This document shows, piece after piece, positions 25,856 through 33,142 of a stretch of 55,537 bases of DNA. Made by a program: the position numbers and the translations under genes. The notes beneath the pieces are model-generated. The model ran no database searches, was not told the origin of the DNA, and saw only the letters and a program-made list of their open reading frames with translations. Position 1 is the stretch's first letter. Every line of letters starts with the position of its first letter. This DNA comes from an uncultured Oscillospiraceae bacterium (lineage in GTDB: Bacteria > Bacillota > Clostridia > Oscillospirales > Oscillospiraceae), in contig CANQVO010000014.1 in assembly GCA_947627325.1 (NCBI GenBank), positions 1-55,537 on the forward strand. Reading direction: 5' to 3'.

Positions 25856-26530
25856 CTATGCCCACCTCTTTTCCAGATAACTGGCCAGCCGGCTGATGGG
25901 CCAGCAGATGGCGAAATACAGCAGAAGGACCACCGCGAACAGCCCGAAGGCCGCGTTAGGCGATGTTCGCCGGTTGGCCTCGATGATCTGCTGGGCCACC
26001 TTCAGGACCTCCACCATGCCGATCATCATCACCAGGCTGGTGGTCTTGATCATCCGGGTGATCAGGTTGATGGAAAGGGGGATCAGCCGCCGCACCGTCT
26101 GCGGCAGGATCACGTACCGATACGCCTGGCCGGCGGAGAGGCCCAGGGCCTCGGCGCTCTCATACTGGATGCGGGGGATGCTGATCAGCGCCCCCCGGAC
26201 CAGGTCGCCCATCTCCGCCGCGCCCCAAAAGCTGAACACGATGACGGCGGAGAGCTCTGCCGACAGATCCCAGCCGAACACCCGGGTGGTGCCGAAGTAG
26301 ACCACGAACAACAGCACCATCTGAGGCATGATGCGGACGATCTCCAGATACACCCGGAACAGGGCCTTCAGGACCCTGCTCTGGCCGGTCACCAGCACAC
26401 CCAGCACCAGCCCCAGGGCGATGCTCACCGCCACGGAGATAAGGCTGATCCGCACGGCCACCCAAAGTCCCCCCAGGAGCCGGAGGAAGTTCTTCCCCTT
26501 CCACAGCACGTCAAGGCCCAAACTCCGCAT
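25856..26530 (-). CDS. Polar amino acid ABC transporter permease 2
   Basis: A HisM/GlnP-type permease of 224 residues with about five helices. The EAA-type coupling loop for the ATPase reads ESAEALGLSAGQAYRYVILPQTVRRLIPL. It starts at ATG 26530, with GGAAAGGAGG 7 nt upstream, inside the last 20 nt of the preceding permease gene; an earlier in-frame start has no ribosome site. It probably pairs with the upstream permease to form a heterodimeric channel. Confidence 0.93.
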   Translation of the reverse strand: MRSLGLDVLWKGKNFLRLLGGLWVAVRISLISVAVSIALGLVLGVLVTGQSRVLKALFRVYLEIVRIMPQMVLLFVVYFGTTRVFGWDLSAELSAVIVFSFWGAAEMGDLVRGALISIPRIQYESAEALGLSAGQAYRYVILPQTVRRLIPLSINLITRMIKTTSLVMMIGMVEVLKVAQQIIEANRRTSPNAAFGLFAVVLLLYFAICWPISRLASYLEKRWA

Positions 26531-27170
26531 GGCGCAGCCTCCTTTCCACAAAGCTGCCCAGGATGGACACCGGCAGCAGCATGATGAGGTAGAACACCAC
26601 CAACAGCGTCAGGCACTCCATGGTCTTGGCGTACATCCCGATGAGGTCTTTGGCCGTGAACATCAGGTCCATGAGGCTGATGGTGGAGAACACGCTGGTC
26701 TCCTTCAAGAGGAAGATCACGTTTGCCACCAGCCCCGGCACGCTCCGGGACACCGCCTGGGGCAGGATCACGTACCGAAACGCCTGCATCCGGGTCATGC
26801 CCAGGCTCTGGGCGCTCTCCGACTGGATGGGGGTGACGCTCTCCAGACCGCTTCGGATGGTCTCGGCCATGTACGCGCCGCCCAGGAGGCCGAGGCCCAG
26901 CACGCCGCACAGCTCCGCGCCCACGCGCAGGCCCACCTTGGGCAGGGCGAAGTAGAGAAAAAAGAGCTGCACCAAAAGGGGCGTGTTGCGGAAAAACTCG
27001 ATGTAGACCGCCGCGGCCTGGCGCAGAACGGGCAGGCGGAGGTGCAGGATCACCGCGCACACAACGCCGATGAAAAACGCCAGCAGGACGCCCTGCCAAC
27101 CGACCCGGAGGGTCAGCAGCAGCGCGTCCCGGTAGAGCGGCAGATATGCGCGCATAACTTCAAAGTCCAT
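26511..27170 (-). CDS. Polar amino acid ABC transporter permease 1
   Basis: A permease of 219 residues, five or so helices, with the coupling loop ESAQSLGMTRMQAFRYVILPQAVSRSVPG. It begins MDFEVMRAYLPLYRDALLLTLRVGWQGV, typical of the His/Glu/Gln/Arg permease family. AAGGAG lies 7 nt before the ATG. It is preceded by a stable intercistronic hairpin after the binding-protein gene and overlaps permease 2 by 20 nt. Confidence 0.94.
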   Translation of the reverse strand: MDFEVMRAYLPLYRDALLLTLRVGWQGVLLAFFIGVVCAVILHLRLPVLRQAAAVYIEFFRNTPLLVQLFFLYFALPKVGLRVGAELCGVLGLGLLGGAYMAETIRSGLESVTPIQSESAQSLGMTRMQAFRYVILPQAVSRSVPGLVANVIFLLKETSVFSTISLMDLMFTAKDLIGMYAKTMECLTLLVVFYLIMLLPVSILGSFVERRLRHAEFGP

Positions 27171-27190
27171 GGGTCAACTCCTTGTTCAGG

Positions 27191-27231
27191 GTCAGGCGGG
27201 CAGCCCCCGGAAAAGGGGCTGTCCGCCTGAC
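27191..27231 (-). other. Intercistronic hairpin between binding-protein and permease genes
   Basis: A nearly perfect 17-bp stem (27191-27207 with 27215-27231) without a T-run. Such hairpins often protect the upstream message and raise binding protein over permease; that role is inferred. Confidence 0.6.
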
Positions 27232-27270
27232 GGGATCGTGCCGCGCGCCTGGGGTCTCGCGGTCCGCCGC

Positions 27271-28149
27271 TCAGGCGGCGCCGCCCTCCACCACCAGGGT
27301 GTCCTCGTAGTCCGCGCCGTAGGTGTCCAACAGCGTGGCCTCATAGTCGGCGTGGAAGAACTCCTCCTCACCCAGGGCCACGATCTCGTCGTTCAGCCAG
27401 TCCAGCAGCGTGGTGTTGCCCTTGGTCACGGCGGGGGCGATGGTGTCCGCGCTGCCCAGGGAGGGGATGCCCACGGTGTAGCCGGGGTTCTCGATGGCGA
27501 AGGCGATGACCTCCGTATTGTCGTTGGCCCAGGCCGCGCCGTTGCCGTTCTCCAGGGCGGTCTTGGCCTCGGCGTAGGCGTCGTACTTTTGCAGTTTGAT
27601 CTCGGGGTTATTCTTCTCCAGGTACGTCTCGGCGGTGGTGCCGGAGATGACGATCACCTCATCCTCCGGGCCGATCTCGTCCAGGCTGGTGATCACCGCG
27701 TCATCCGGGGAGACCACGCCCAGGGCCACGTTCATGTAGGGCAGGGCGAAGTCCACCTCTTCCGCCCGCTCCTCGGTGACGGTGAAGTTGGCCAGGATGA
27801 TGTCCACCTTGCCGGTCTGCAGGTACTCGATGCGGCTGGCGGCCTCGGTGGAGACGAAGTTGACCTCCACGCCCAGGTCCTCGCCGATGCGGTTGGCGAA
27901 ATACACGTCATAGCCCTGGTAGTCGCCGTTTTCGTCTACATAGCCGAAGGGGCTCTTGTCGGAGAAGACGCCGATGTTGACCACGCCGCTCTCCTTGATC
28001 TCGTCCAGGGTACGGAAGCCGTCCCCGGCGGCGGACTTTTCGCCGTTCCCGGCGGCGGACTTGTCGCCGTTCCCGCCGCACCCCGCCAGCGCGCCCAGGG
28101 TGAGGGCGCCGATCAAAAGCAGAGCCAGAAGTTTGCTTGTCTTTTTCAT
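27271..28149 (-). CDS. Amino acid ABC transporter substrate-binding lipoprotein (cystine/cysteine type)
   Basis: A 292-residue lipoprotein. A signal peptide (LLALLLIGALTLGALAGC) ends in a lipobox with the lipidated Cys, then a short linker repeats AAGNGEKSAAGDG. The solute-binding domain shows GVVNIGVFSDKSPFGYVDENGDYQGYDVYFANRIGEDLG and GKVDIILANFTVTEERAEEVDFALPYM, the family core for polar amino acids; it is most like cysteine/cystine-binding members. The ATG at 28149 has GGAAAGGAAGG upstream. Position directly after metY supports a sulfur amino acid substrate (inference). Confidence 0.92.
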   Translation of the reverse strand: MKKTSKLLALLLIGALTLGALAGCGGNGDKSAAGNGEKSAAGDGFRTLDEIKESGVVNIGVFSDKSPFGYVDENGDYQGYDVYFANRIGEDLGVEVNFVSTEAASRIEYLQTGKVDIILANFTVTEERAEEVDFALPYMNVALGVVSPDDAVITSLDEIGPEDEVIVISGTTAETYLEKNNPEIKLQKYDAYAEAKTALENGNGAAWANDNTEVIAFAIENPGYTVGIPSLGSADTIAPAVTKGNTTLLDWLNDEIVALGEEEFFHADYEATLLDTYGADYEDTLVVEGGAA

Positions 28150-28212
28150 AATTCTTCCTTCCTTTCCCGCGGCGTTTCGCCGCGCGGTCACAGATGAATG
28201 GGTTAAACCGGC

Positions 28213-29496
28213 TCAGCGGACGGCCGCAAAGCCCTTTTCCAGGTCGGCGAGGATGTCGTCGATGTGCTCGGTGCCAATGGACAGGCGGATGGTGTTGGGC
28301 TTGATGCCCTGGTCCAGAAGCTCCGCCTCCGTGAGCTGGGAGTGGGTGGTGGTGGCCGGGTGGATGACCAGGCTCTTCACGTCCGCTACGTTAGCCAGCA
28401 GGGAGAAGATCTCCAGGCTGTCGATAAACTTGTGCGCCTCGGCCACGCCGCCCTTGATCTCGAAGGTGAAGATGGACCCGCCGCCGTTGGGGAAGTACTT
28501 CTCATAGAGGGCGTGCTGGGGGTGGTCCGGCAGAGAGGGGTGGTTCACGTGCTCCACCTGGGGGTGCTTGGACAGGTACTCCACCACCTTCTTTGTATTT
28601 TCCGCGTGGCGGTCCAGGCGCAGGGAGAGGGTCTCCACCCCCTGGAGCAACAGGAACGCCGCGAAGGGAGAGATGGTGGCGCCGGTGTCCCGCAGGAGGA
28701 TGGCCCGGATGTAGGTGACAAAGGCGGCGGGGCCGGCGGCCTCGGTAAAGCGGACGCCGTGGTAGCTGGGGTTGGGCTCGCTGATGGCGGGATAGCGGCC
28801 GCTGGCCGCCCAGTCAAAGGTCCCGCCGTCCACGATGATGCCGCCCAGGGTGGTGCCGTGGCCGCCGATGAACTTGGTGGCGGAGTGGACCACGATATCC
28901 GCCCCGTGCTCGATGGGCCGGATCAGATAGGGGGTGCCGAAGGTGTTGTCGATCACCAGGGGTAGGCCGTTTCTGTGGGCGATGGCCGCCAGGGCGTCGA
29001 TGTCGGGGATGTCGGAGTTGGGGTTGCCCAGGGTCTCGATGTAGATGGCCTTGGTGTTGGGCTGGATGGCCGCCTCCACCTGGGCCAGGTCGTGGATGTC
29101 CACAAAGGTGGTGGTGACGCCGTACTGGGGCAACGTGTGGGCCAGCAGGTTGTAGCTGCCGCCGTAGATGGTCTTCTGGGCCACGATGTGCTCCCCTTGG
29201 GTGGCCAGGGCCTGGATGGTATAGGTGATGGCCGCCGCGCCGGAGGCCAGCGCCAGAGCCCCCACGCCCCCCTCCAGGGCCGCCAGGCGCTTTTCCAGCA
29301 CGTCCTGGGTGGAGTTGGTGAGCCGTCCGTAGATGTTGCCCGCGTCGGCCAGGCCGAAGCGCGCGGCGGCGTGGGCGGAGTTGTGGAACACATAGCTGGT
29401 GGTGGCGTAGATGGGCACCGCCCGGGCGTCCGTGGCGGGATCGGCCTGCTCCTGACCCACGTGGAGCTGGAGCGTCTCAAATTTATAGTTACGCAT
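28213..29496 (-). CDS. metY: O-acetylhomoserine sulfhydrylase (PLP, Cys/Met metabolism family)
   Basis: Makes homocysteine from O-acetylhomoserine and sulfide. At 427 residues it is normal for MetY and longer than cystathionine synthases. Features: FETLQLHVGQEQADPATDARAVPIYATTSYVF (typical MetY start), GRLTNSTQDVLEKRLAALEGG, ALASGAAAI, and the PLP lysine Lys208 in VVHSATKFIGGHG, with HGTTLGGIIVDGG following. The C-terminus has NVADVKSLVIHPATTTHSQL. It heads an operon with the cystine-type ABC transporter; no promoter is visible in the 63-bp gap. A leader peptide and terminator lie upstream. Confidence 0.95.
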   Translation of the reverse strand: MRNYKFETLQLHVGQEQADPATDARAVPIYATTSYVFHNSAHAAARFGLADAGNIYGRLTNSTQDVLEKRLAALEGGVGALALASGAAAITYTIQALATQGEHIVAQKTIYGGSYNLLAHTLPQYGVTTTFVDIHDLAQVEAAIQPNTKAIYIETLGNPNSDIPDIDALAAIAHRNGLPLVIDNTFGTPYLIRPIEHGADIVVHSATKFIGGHGTTLGGIIVDGGTFDWAASGRYPAISEPNPSYHGVRFTEAAGPAAFVTYIRAILLRDTGATISPFAAFLLLQGVETLSLRLDRHAENTKKVVEYLSKHPQVEHVNHPSLPDHPQHALYEKYFPNGGGSIFTFEIKGGVAEAHKFIDSLEIFSLLANVADVKSLVIHPATTTHSQLTEAELLDQGIKPNTIRLSIGTEHIDDILADLEKGFAAVR

Positions 29497-29527
29497 GGTG
29501 ATACCCCTTTCATTCCTGATAGAAAAT

Positions 29528-29560
29528 AAAAAAATCCGGGACAGCTTTTCAGCTCCCGGA
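29528..29560 (-). terminator. Attenuator terminator in the metY leader
   Basis: On the minus strand, the arm TCCGGGAGCT pairs with AGCTGTCCCGGA (2-nt bulge, GAAA loop), followed by seven T. It lies between the leader-peptide stop and metY, so most transcripts would end here unless an alternative structure forms. Confidence 0.85.
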
Positions 29561-29592
29561 CTGCGTGTGGCCTGAAAGGGTCCGTCGCCCGC

Positions 29593-29715
29593 TCAGAACG
29601 GCAGGCGGCAGACCGCGGGCGCACGACATCGCCCGGCCATAGAGACAGCCCGGGAGTACAGCATTCGTCCACATCGAAAATTGCTCCGCAAAAGCGCGAG
29701 GAACAAGTTCTTCAT
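29593..29715 (-). CDS. Leader peptide upstream of metY (40 residues, 3 Cys)
   Basis: A 40-codon frame starting MKNLFLALLRSNFRCGR, with Cys at 15, 30 and 36 and many Arg. It has an ideal ribosome site (GGAAAGGAGG, 8 nt before ATG) and starts about 50 nt after a consensus promoter. It ends 33 nt before an intrinsic terminator. This arrangement is that of a transcription-attenuation leader, with Cys codons as the sensor for the sulfur operon. The peptide itself may have no function after synthesis. The Arg/Cys-rich end (GRCRAPAVCRLPF) is probably conserved in relatives; that is a guess. Confidence 0.7.
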   Translation of the reverse strand: MKNLFLALLRSNFRCGRMLYSRAVSMAGRCRAPAVCRLPF

Positions 29716-29772
29716 CCCGGCCGCCTCCTTTCCTATCAGAATAAACCAAGTAAATCCCATCGGTTTGGTGGG

Positions 29773-29801
29773 ATTATAGCACCCCCGCCGCCCCTTGTCA
29801 A
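29773..29801 (-). promoter_or_regulatory. Consensus promoter of the metY operon
   Basis: TTGACA (29796-29801), 17-nt spacer, TATAAT (29773-29778), minus strand: a perfect match to the sigma-A consensus. The strength fits control by attenuation rather than by initiation. Confidence 0.9.
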
Positions 29802-29868
29802 GCCGTTTCCCACATTTCGTCGATTTCCCCATCCCCCCAGCGCCTCCCCCCTCCCCCACACAGCACTT

Positions 29869-30348
29869 TCACCATATCCCGCCAGTTTCAATGAGCGAGA
29901 TGTCAATTTTATCGCCTACAAAATAGACAATATCTTCATGGCACTCACTGATCAGCCATTCAAATTTTTTTGAAACAATATAAAAATCATCTGGACTGGG
30001 AGTGCTTTCGCCTATTACTGTGACAATTTCATCTGGAAACATCTCATACACCCAATACTTCGTATGAAAATTCACAGTATCTTCAAAAAGAACATAATGA
30101 AGCGTGTCCGGAATTATTTTTACCAATGACTGATACCATAGTCTATTGTTTCCAATGTATCGTTTATTTAGGGTAAAAGAAGGATCAAATCTGTTTTCGA
30201 TGTTGGACCAATGCAACGCCCCGCCATTTTTGACAAATGTTCTCTCAATTTTCTTGATAATATCCGCGTATTTCAGATGAGATACTTCAAATATTCTTGA
30301 CCTGTCCAGGCCAAACTCTTTGATAACATTTTCGATAGCCTCTCGCAT
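29869..30348 (-). CDS. Hypothetical protein, low GC, possible immunity-type protein
   Basis: A 159-residue soluble protein, MREAIENVIKEFGLDRSRIFE onward, rich in aromatic residues (RLWYQSLVKIIPDTLHY, NFHTKYWVYEMF, DIVYFVGDKIDISLIE). It has no signal peptide or helix. The overall look, an N-terminal helix followed by alternating strands with W and Y and an acidic surface, resembles small toxin-immunity-like families (for example DUF6756-type), but I cannot name it with confidence. Codon use is AT-rich against GC-rich neighbours, suggesting horizontal acquisition. The start at 30348 has GGAAGGGG upstream; the in-frame upstream start has none. It lies just downstream of tRNA-Pro. Confidence 0.7.
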   Translation of the reverse strand: MREAIENVIKEFGLDRSRIFEVSHLKYADIIKKIERTFVKNGGALHWSNIENRFDPSFTLNKRYIGNNRLWYQSLVKIIPDTLHYVLFEDTVNFHTKYWVYEMFPDEIVTVIGESTPSPDDFYIVSKKFEWLISECHEDIVYFVGDKIDISLIETGGIW

Positions 30349-30507
30349 TTTAACACGACCCCTTCCGATCCAGAAAATTTCCCGCGCTTTTCCGCGTGGC
30401 ACCTGGAGCGACTTGGCTGGGAACCCCAGATACACCAAGGCTTACAAAAGAAAGTTTTCGATATACGAAAAGGAGCACCCGCCTCGCGACAGGTACTCTT
30501 TCGGAAG

Positions 30508-30542
30508 CCAAATCGAAGCCCAGCGAAGCGGGTTCGATTTGG
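30508..30542. repeat. Inverted repeat in the gap between tRNA-Pro and the hypothetical gene
   Basis: Perfect 10-nt arms CCAAATCGAA (30508-30517) and TTCGATTTGG (30533-30542), extended inward by CCC/GGG. There is no T-run. It may be a dispersed intergenic repeat; the rest of 30349-30580 holds no gene I can support. Confidence 0.55.
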
Positions 30543-30581
30543 AAAGGAGGAGCAGCGGAATGAGCGCGCTCTGACTTTTTG

Positions 30582-30620
30582 AAAAAAAGTCGGAGCAAGC
30601 GATATGGAGCTTGCTCCGAC
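30582..30620 (-). terminator. Terminator of tRNA-Pro
   Basis: A perfect 12-bp stem (30589-30600 with 30609-30620, 8-nt loop) followed by seven T on the minus strand, starting 2 nt after the tRNA 3' end. Confidence 0.92.
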
Positions 30621-30621
30621 G

Positions 30622-30698
30622 TGGTCGGAGTGGCGGGACTTGAACCCGCGGCCTCTTGGTCCCGAACCAAGCGCGATACCAAACTTCGCCACACCCCG
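30622..30698 (-). tRNA. tRNA-Pro (CGG), CCA encoded
   Basis: A cloverleaf on the minus strand: acceptor CGGGGTG pairs with CACTCCG, anticodon stem CTTGG/CCAAG encloses loop TTCGGGA giving anticodon CGG, and the T arm is GCGGGTTCAAGTCCCGC. The discriminator A is followed by encoded CCA. Confidence 0.96.
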
Positions 30699-30710
30699 TA
30701 ACGTCGTATT

Positions 30711-30739
30711 ATTATAGGGTGTTTTGGGCTGGTTGTCAA
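30711..30739 (-). promoter_or_regulatory. Promoter of tRNA-Pro
   Basis: TTGACA (30734-30739), 17-nt spacer, TATAAT (30711-30716): perfect consensus, with the -35 overlapping the stop codon of the MBL gene. Confidence 0.85.
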
Positions 30740-31611
30740 GAGTGGAAGCGAAGCATATGCTCGATGATCTCCACCTTCAGCCGCCCGGTCTCCTTGAGCC
30801 AGGAGAGATAAGACCGCACCGTGGACCCCACCAGGGCGTACTGCTCAAAGGTCATGGTCAGGTCGTAGTGGGCAAAGAGCTTTTGCAGGACCTCCTCAAA
30901 GGTCAGGGGCGTCCGGCACAGGTCCACGATCAGCTGGGCGATCTCGTGGACCTTGTCGATGTTGTACTGGGCCAGGGGGGCGATCTCCTGGGTGGCGTCG
31001 GCGTGGGCGGGGACGAAGACCTTGGCGGTCATCCCCTTCACCCGCTCCAGGGTGTCCAGATACCCGGCCACGTCGTAGAGGAAGCTGATCTGGTACTTGT
31101 CCAGGGTCCTCCGGCTGGAGAGGCAGTCGGCCAGGTAAAGGGTGTCGTCCGGGGTGCGGAAGCCCACCATGCGGAAGAAATGGCCGGGGAGCTCCACCAC
31201 CTCAAAGCCGGCGGGCAGGGCCTCGGGGGTCAGCTCCCGGGCGTCGCTGGCCTGGGCCAGCAGGAACTTGTGGTGCAGCTCCTGGGGCGGGAAGCCGCCG
31301 TAGAGCAGAGAGGGCTCCAGGATGGGGTGGCGGGCAAAGTCGCACTCGATCTCGGGGAGGTAGACGGCACAGCCGGTCTGGCTCTGGAGGTACTTGTTGC
31401 CGCCGATGTGGTCGGCGTGGCAGTGGGTGTTGTAGATGGCCCGCAGGCGCCAGCCGTTGGCGTCCAGGATCTGGCGCACCTTGCGGCCCGCGTCTTTGTC
31501 GCTGCCGCCGTCGATGAGGCAGACCTCGGTATCGTTCAGCCGCACCAGGCCGATCTTAGTGGGGCTTTCGATGTAATAGTCATGCTGGGACAGCTGGACC
31601 AGTTCGTACAC
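30736..31611 (-). CDS. MBL-fold metallo-hydrolase
   Basis: A metallo-beta-lactamase-fold hydrolase of 291 residues. The metal site THCHADHIGG has His63, His65, Asp67 and His68; further ligands are likely the His in VVELPGHFFRMVGF and in VFVPAHADAT. The N-terminal part has CLIDGGSDKDAG. A C-terminal helical segment (about 215-291, PLTFEEVLQKLFAHYDLTMTFEQYALVGSTVRSYLSWLKETGRL) looks like a winged-helix-type domain, seen in some MBL family members. Substrate unknown. It follows the antiporter gene after 21 bp, so the two probably form an operon. Confidence 0.9.
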   Translation of the reverse strand: MYELVQLSQHDYYIESPTKIGLVRLNDTEVCLIDGGSDKDAGRKVRQILDANGWRLRAIYNTHCHADHIGGNKYLQSQTGCAVYLPEIECDFARHPILEPSLLYGGFPPQELHHKFLLAQASDARELTPEALPAGFEVVELPGHFFRMVGFRTPDDTLYLADCLSSRRTLDKYQISFLYDVAGYLDTLERVKGMTAKVFVPAHADATQEIAPLAQYNIDKVHEIAQLIVDLCRTPLTFEEVLQKLFAHYDLTMTFEQYALVGSTVRSYLSWLKETGRLKVEIIEHMLRFHS

Positions 31612-31632
31612 AGAGCCCCTCCCCTTTCCGAT

Positions 31633-32877
31633 TTATGCCCTCTTGGGCTGGATGTCCCCGGCCTTGGTCAGCGCCCACTTGGTCATGCTGGGGCCCACCA
31701 ACTCGTAGATCAGAACGCCGAAGAGGACGATACTGCGGACCATGGCGCCCGTCTCCCCCATGGAGGCCCCCACCTGGGCGGACATCCCCAGGGCCACGCC
31801 GGCCTGGGGCAGGAGCGTGATGCCCAGGTATTTCTGCACGTTGTGGTCCTGGCGGGCCAGCTTGGCGCTGAACCCCGCGCCCAGGTACTTCCCCAAAGAG
31901 CGGGCGAGGATGTAGGCCGCGCCGATGCCCACCACGGCCAGGTCGGAGAAGACCCCCAGGTCCAGCGCCGCGCCGCTGAGGACGAAAAACAGGGTGAGCA
32001 GAGGGGCGGACCACTTGTCCGCCCGGCGCATCAGGTCCTCCGACTGGCCGCAGAGGTTGCAGAACACGGTGCCCATCATCATCAAAAGGAGCAGCGAGGA
32101 GAAGCCCAGCTCGATCCCGCCGATCTCAAATTTCAGCATGGACAGGGCCACGCCCAGGATGATAAAGCCGGTGATGAGGGCCACCCGGTTGCGGTTGGAG
32201 TGGAACCACCGCTCCACCAAGGTCAAAAAACAGCCCAAAACCGCGCCAAGGGCCAGGGACAGGAGGATCTCCATCAGCGGCGCCACCAGGACGGAGGCCA
32301 GGCTGATGCCGCTGGAGCCCATGGCCTGGGCCGCGCCGAAGGAGACGGCGAAGATCACCAGACCCACCGCGTCGTCCAGGGCCACCACGGGCAGGAGCAG
32401 ATCGGTCAAGGGCCCCTTGGCCTTGTACTGCCGCACCACCATCAGCGTGGCCGCCGGAGCGGTGGCCGCGGCGATGGCGCCCAGGGTGATGGCGGCGGGG
32501 ATGGGCAGCTTCTCCCCCAAGACCCCGTGGAGGCCGATGAGGGTCAGGTCCACCAGGATGGTGGCCATGGCCGCCTGGATGATGCCGATGGTCACCGCCG
32601 CGCCGCCGGTGGAGCGCAGGTGGGACAGGCGGAACTCACTGCCGATGGCAAAGGCGATAAAGCCCAGGGCCACATCGCAGATGGGCTCCATCAGATCCAC
32701 CTCCGCGAAGGTGGCGAAGCCCAGGCCGGGGATGCCCAGCCGCCCCAGGATGCAGGGGCCCAGCAGGACCCCGGCCACCAGGTAGGCCGTCACGTCGGGC
32801 AGATGGAAGTTTTTGACCACGCGGGTCATGAGCAGTCCGGCCAGCAGGGCGATGGACAGAGCGATCAACTGTGTCAT
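31633..32877 (-). CDS. Cation:proton antiporter (CPA2, Kef/NapA type)
   Basis: A 414-residue membrane protein with about 12 helices, of the sodium/hydrogen exchanger family. It starts MTQLIALSIALLAGLLMTRVVKNFHLPDVTAYLVAGVLLGPCILG (typical CPA2 first helices). It includes DVALGFIAFAIGSEF, ITLGAIAAATAPAATLMVVRQYKAKGPLTDLLLPVVALDDAVGLVIFAVSFG (with the paired Asp of the ion site in VALDDAVG) and LFFVLSGAALDLG. There is no TrkA-N domain, so it is closer to NapA-type than full KefB. It is first in an operon with the MBL gene. Confidence 0.93.
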   Translation of the reverse strand: MTQLIALSIALLAGLLMTRVVKNFHLPDVTAYLVAGVLLGPCILGRLGIPGLGFATFAEVDLMEPICDVALGFIAFAIGSEFRLSHLRSTGGAAVTIGIIQAAMATILVDLTLIGLHGVLGEKLPIPAAITLGAIAAATAPAATLMVVRQYKAKGPLTDLLLPVVALDDAVGLVIFAVSFGAAQAMGSSGISLASVLVAPLMEILLSLALGAVLGCFLTLVERWFHSNRNRVALITGFIILGVALSMLKFEIGGIELGFSSLLLLMMMGTVFCNLCGQSEDLMRRADKWSAPLLTLFFVLSGAALDLGVFSDLAVVGIGAAYILARSLGKYLGAGFSAKLARQDHNVQKYLGITLLPQAGVALGMSAQVGASMGETGAMVRSIVLFGVLIYELVGPSMTKWALTKAGDIQPKRA

Positions 32878-32932
32878 GGTAACGCGACCTTTTCCTTTAG
32901 GTTATGGGCGGTTTGGAAAACCGCTGTTCTCT

Positions 32933-32961
32933 TTTATAAGGCCAAAGGCAAGTCTTGTCAA
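32933..32961 (-). promoter_or_regulatory. Promoter of the antiporter operon
   Basis: TTGACA (32956-32961), 17-nt spacer, TATAAA (32933-32938), minus strand. Confidence 0.75.
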
Positions 32962-33076
32962 TGGGTGATTTTGCTAAAATCTCGGGGAAAATTTTCCCGG
33001 GAAACGCCAAGTTTCCATAGCCACCCGGCAAAAACCCGCCCGGCTGGATTTTTCTCCAGCGCGGGGGAAAATCCCG

Positions 33077-33105
33077 TTGCGTCCGGCGGGCTTTTTTGGT
33101 ATACT
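33077..33105 (+). promoter_or_regulatory. Promoter of the GH13 gene
   Basis: TTGCGT (33077-33082), 17-nt spacer, TATACT (33100-33105), 38 nt before the ATG. Confidence 0.7.
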
Positions 33106-33142
33106 GGGTGGGTCTGAAAAAAACGAAAAAGGTGGACACACT

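Noticed and set aside
29497-29766. SAM (S-box) riboswitch for metY.
   Set aside because: The conserved S-box blocks are absent; the leader instead holds a translated ORF and an attenuator.
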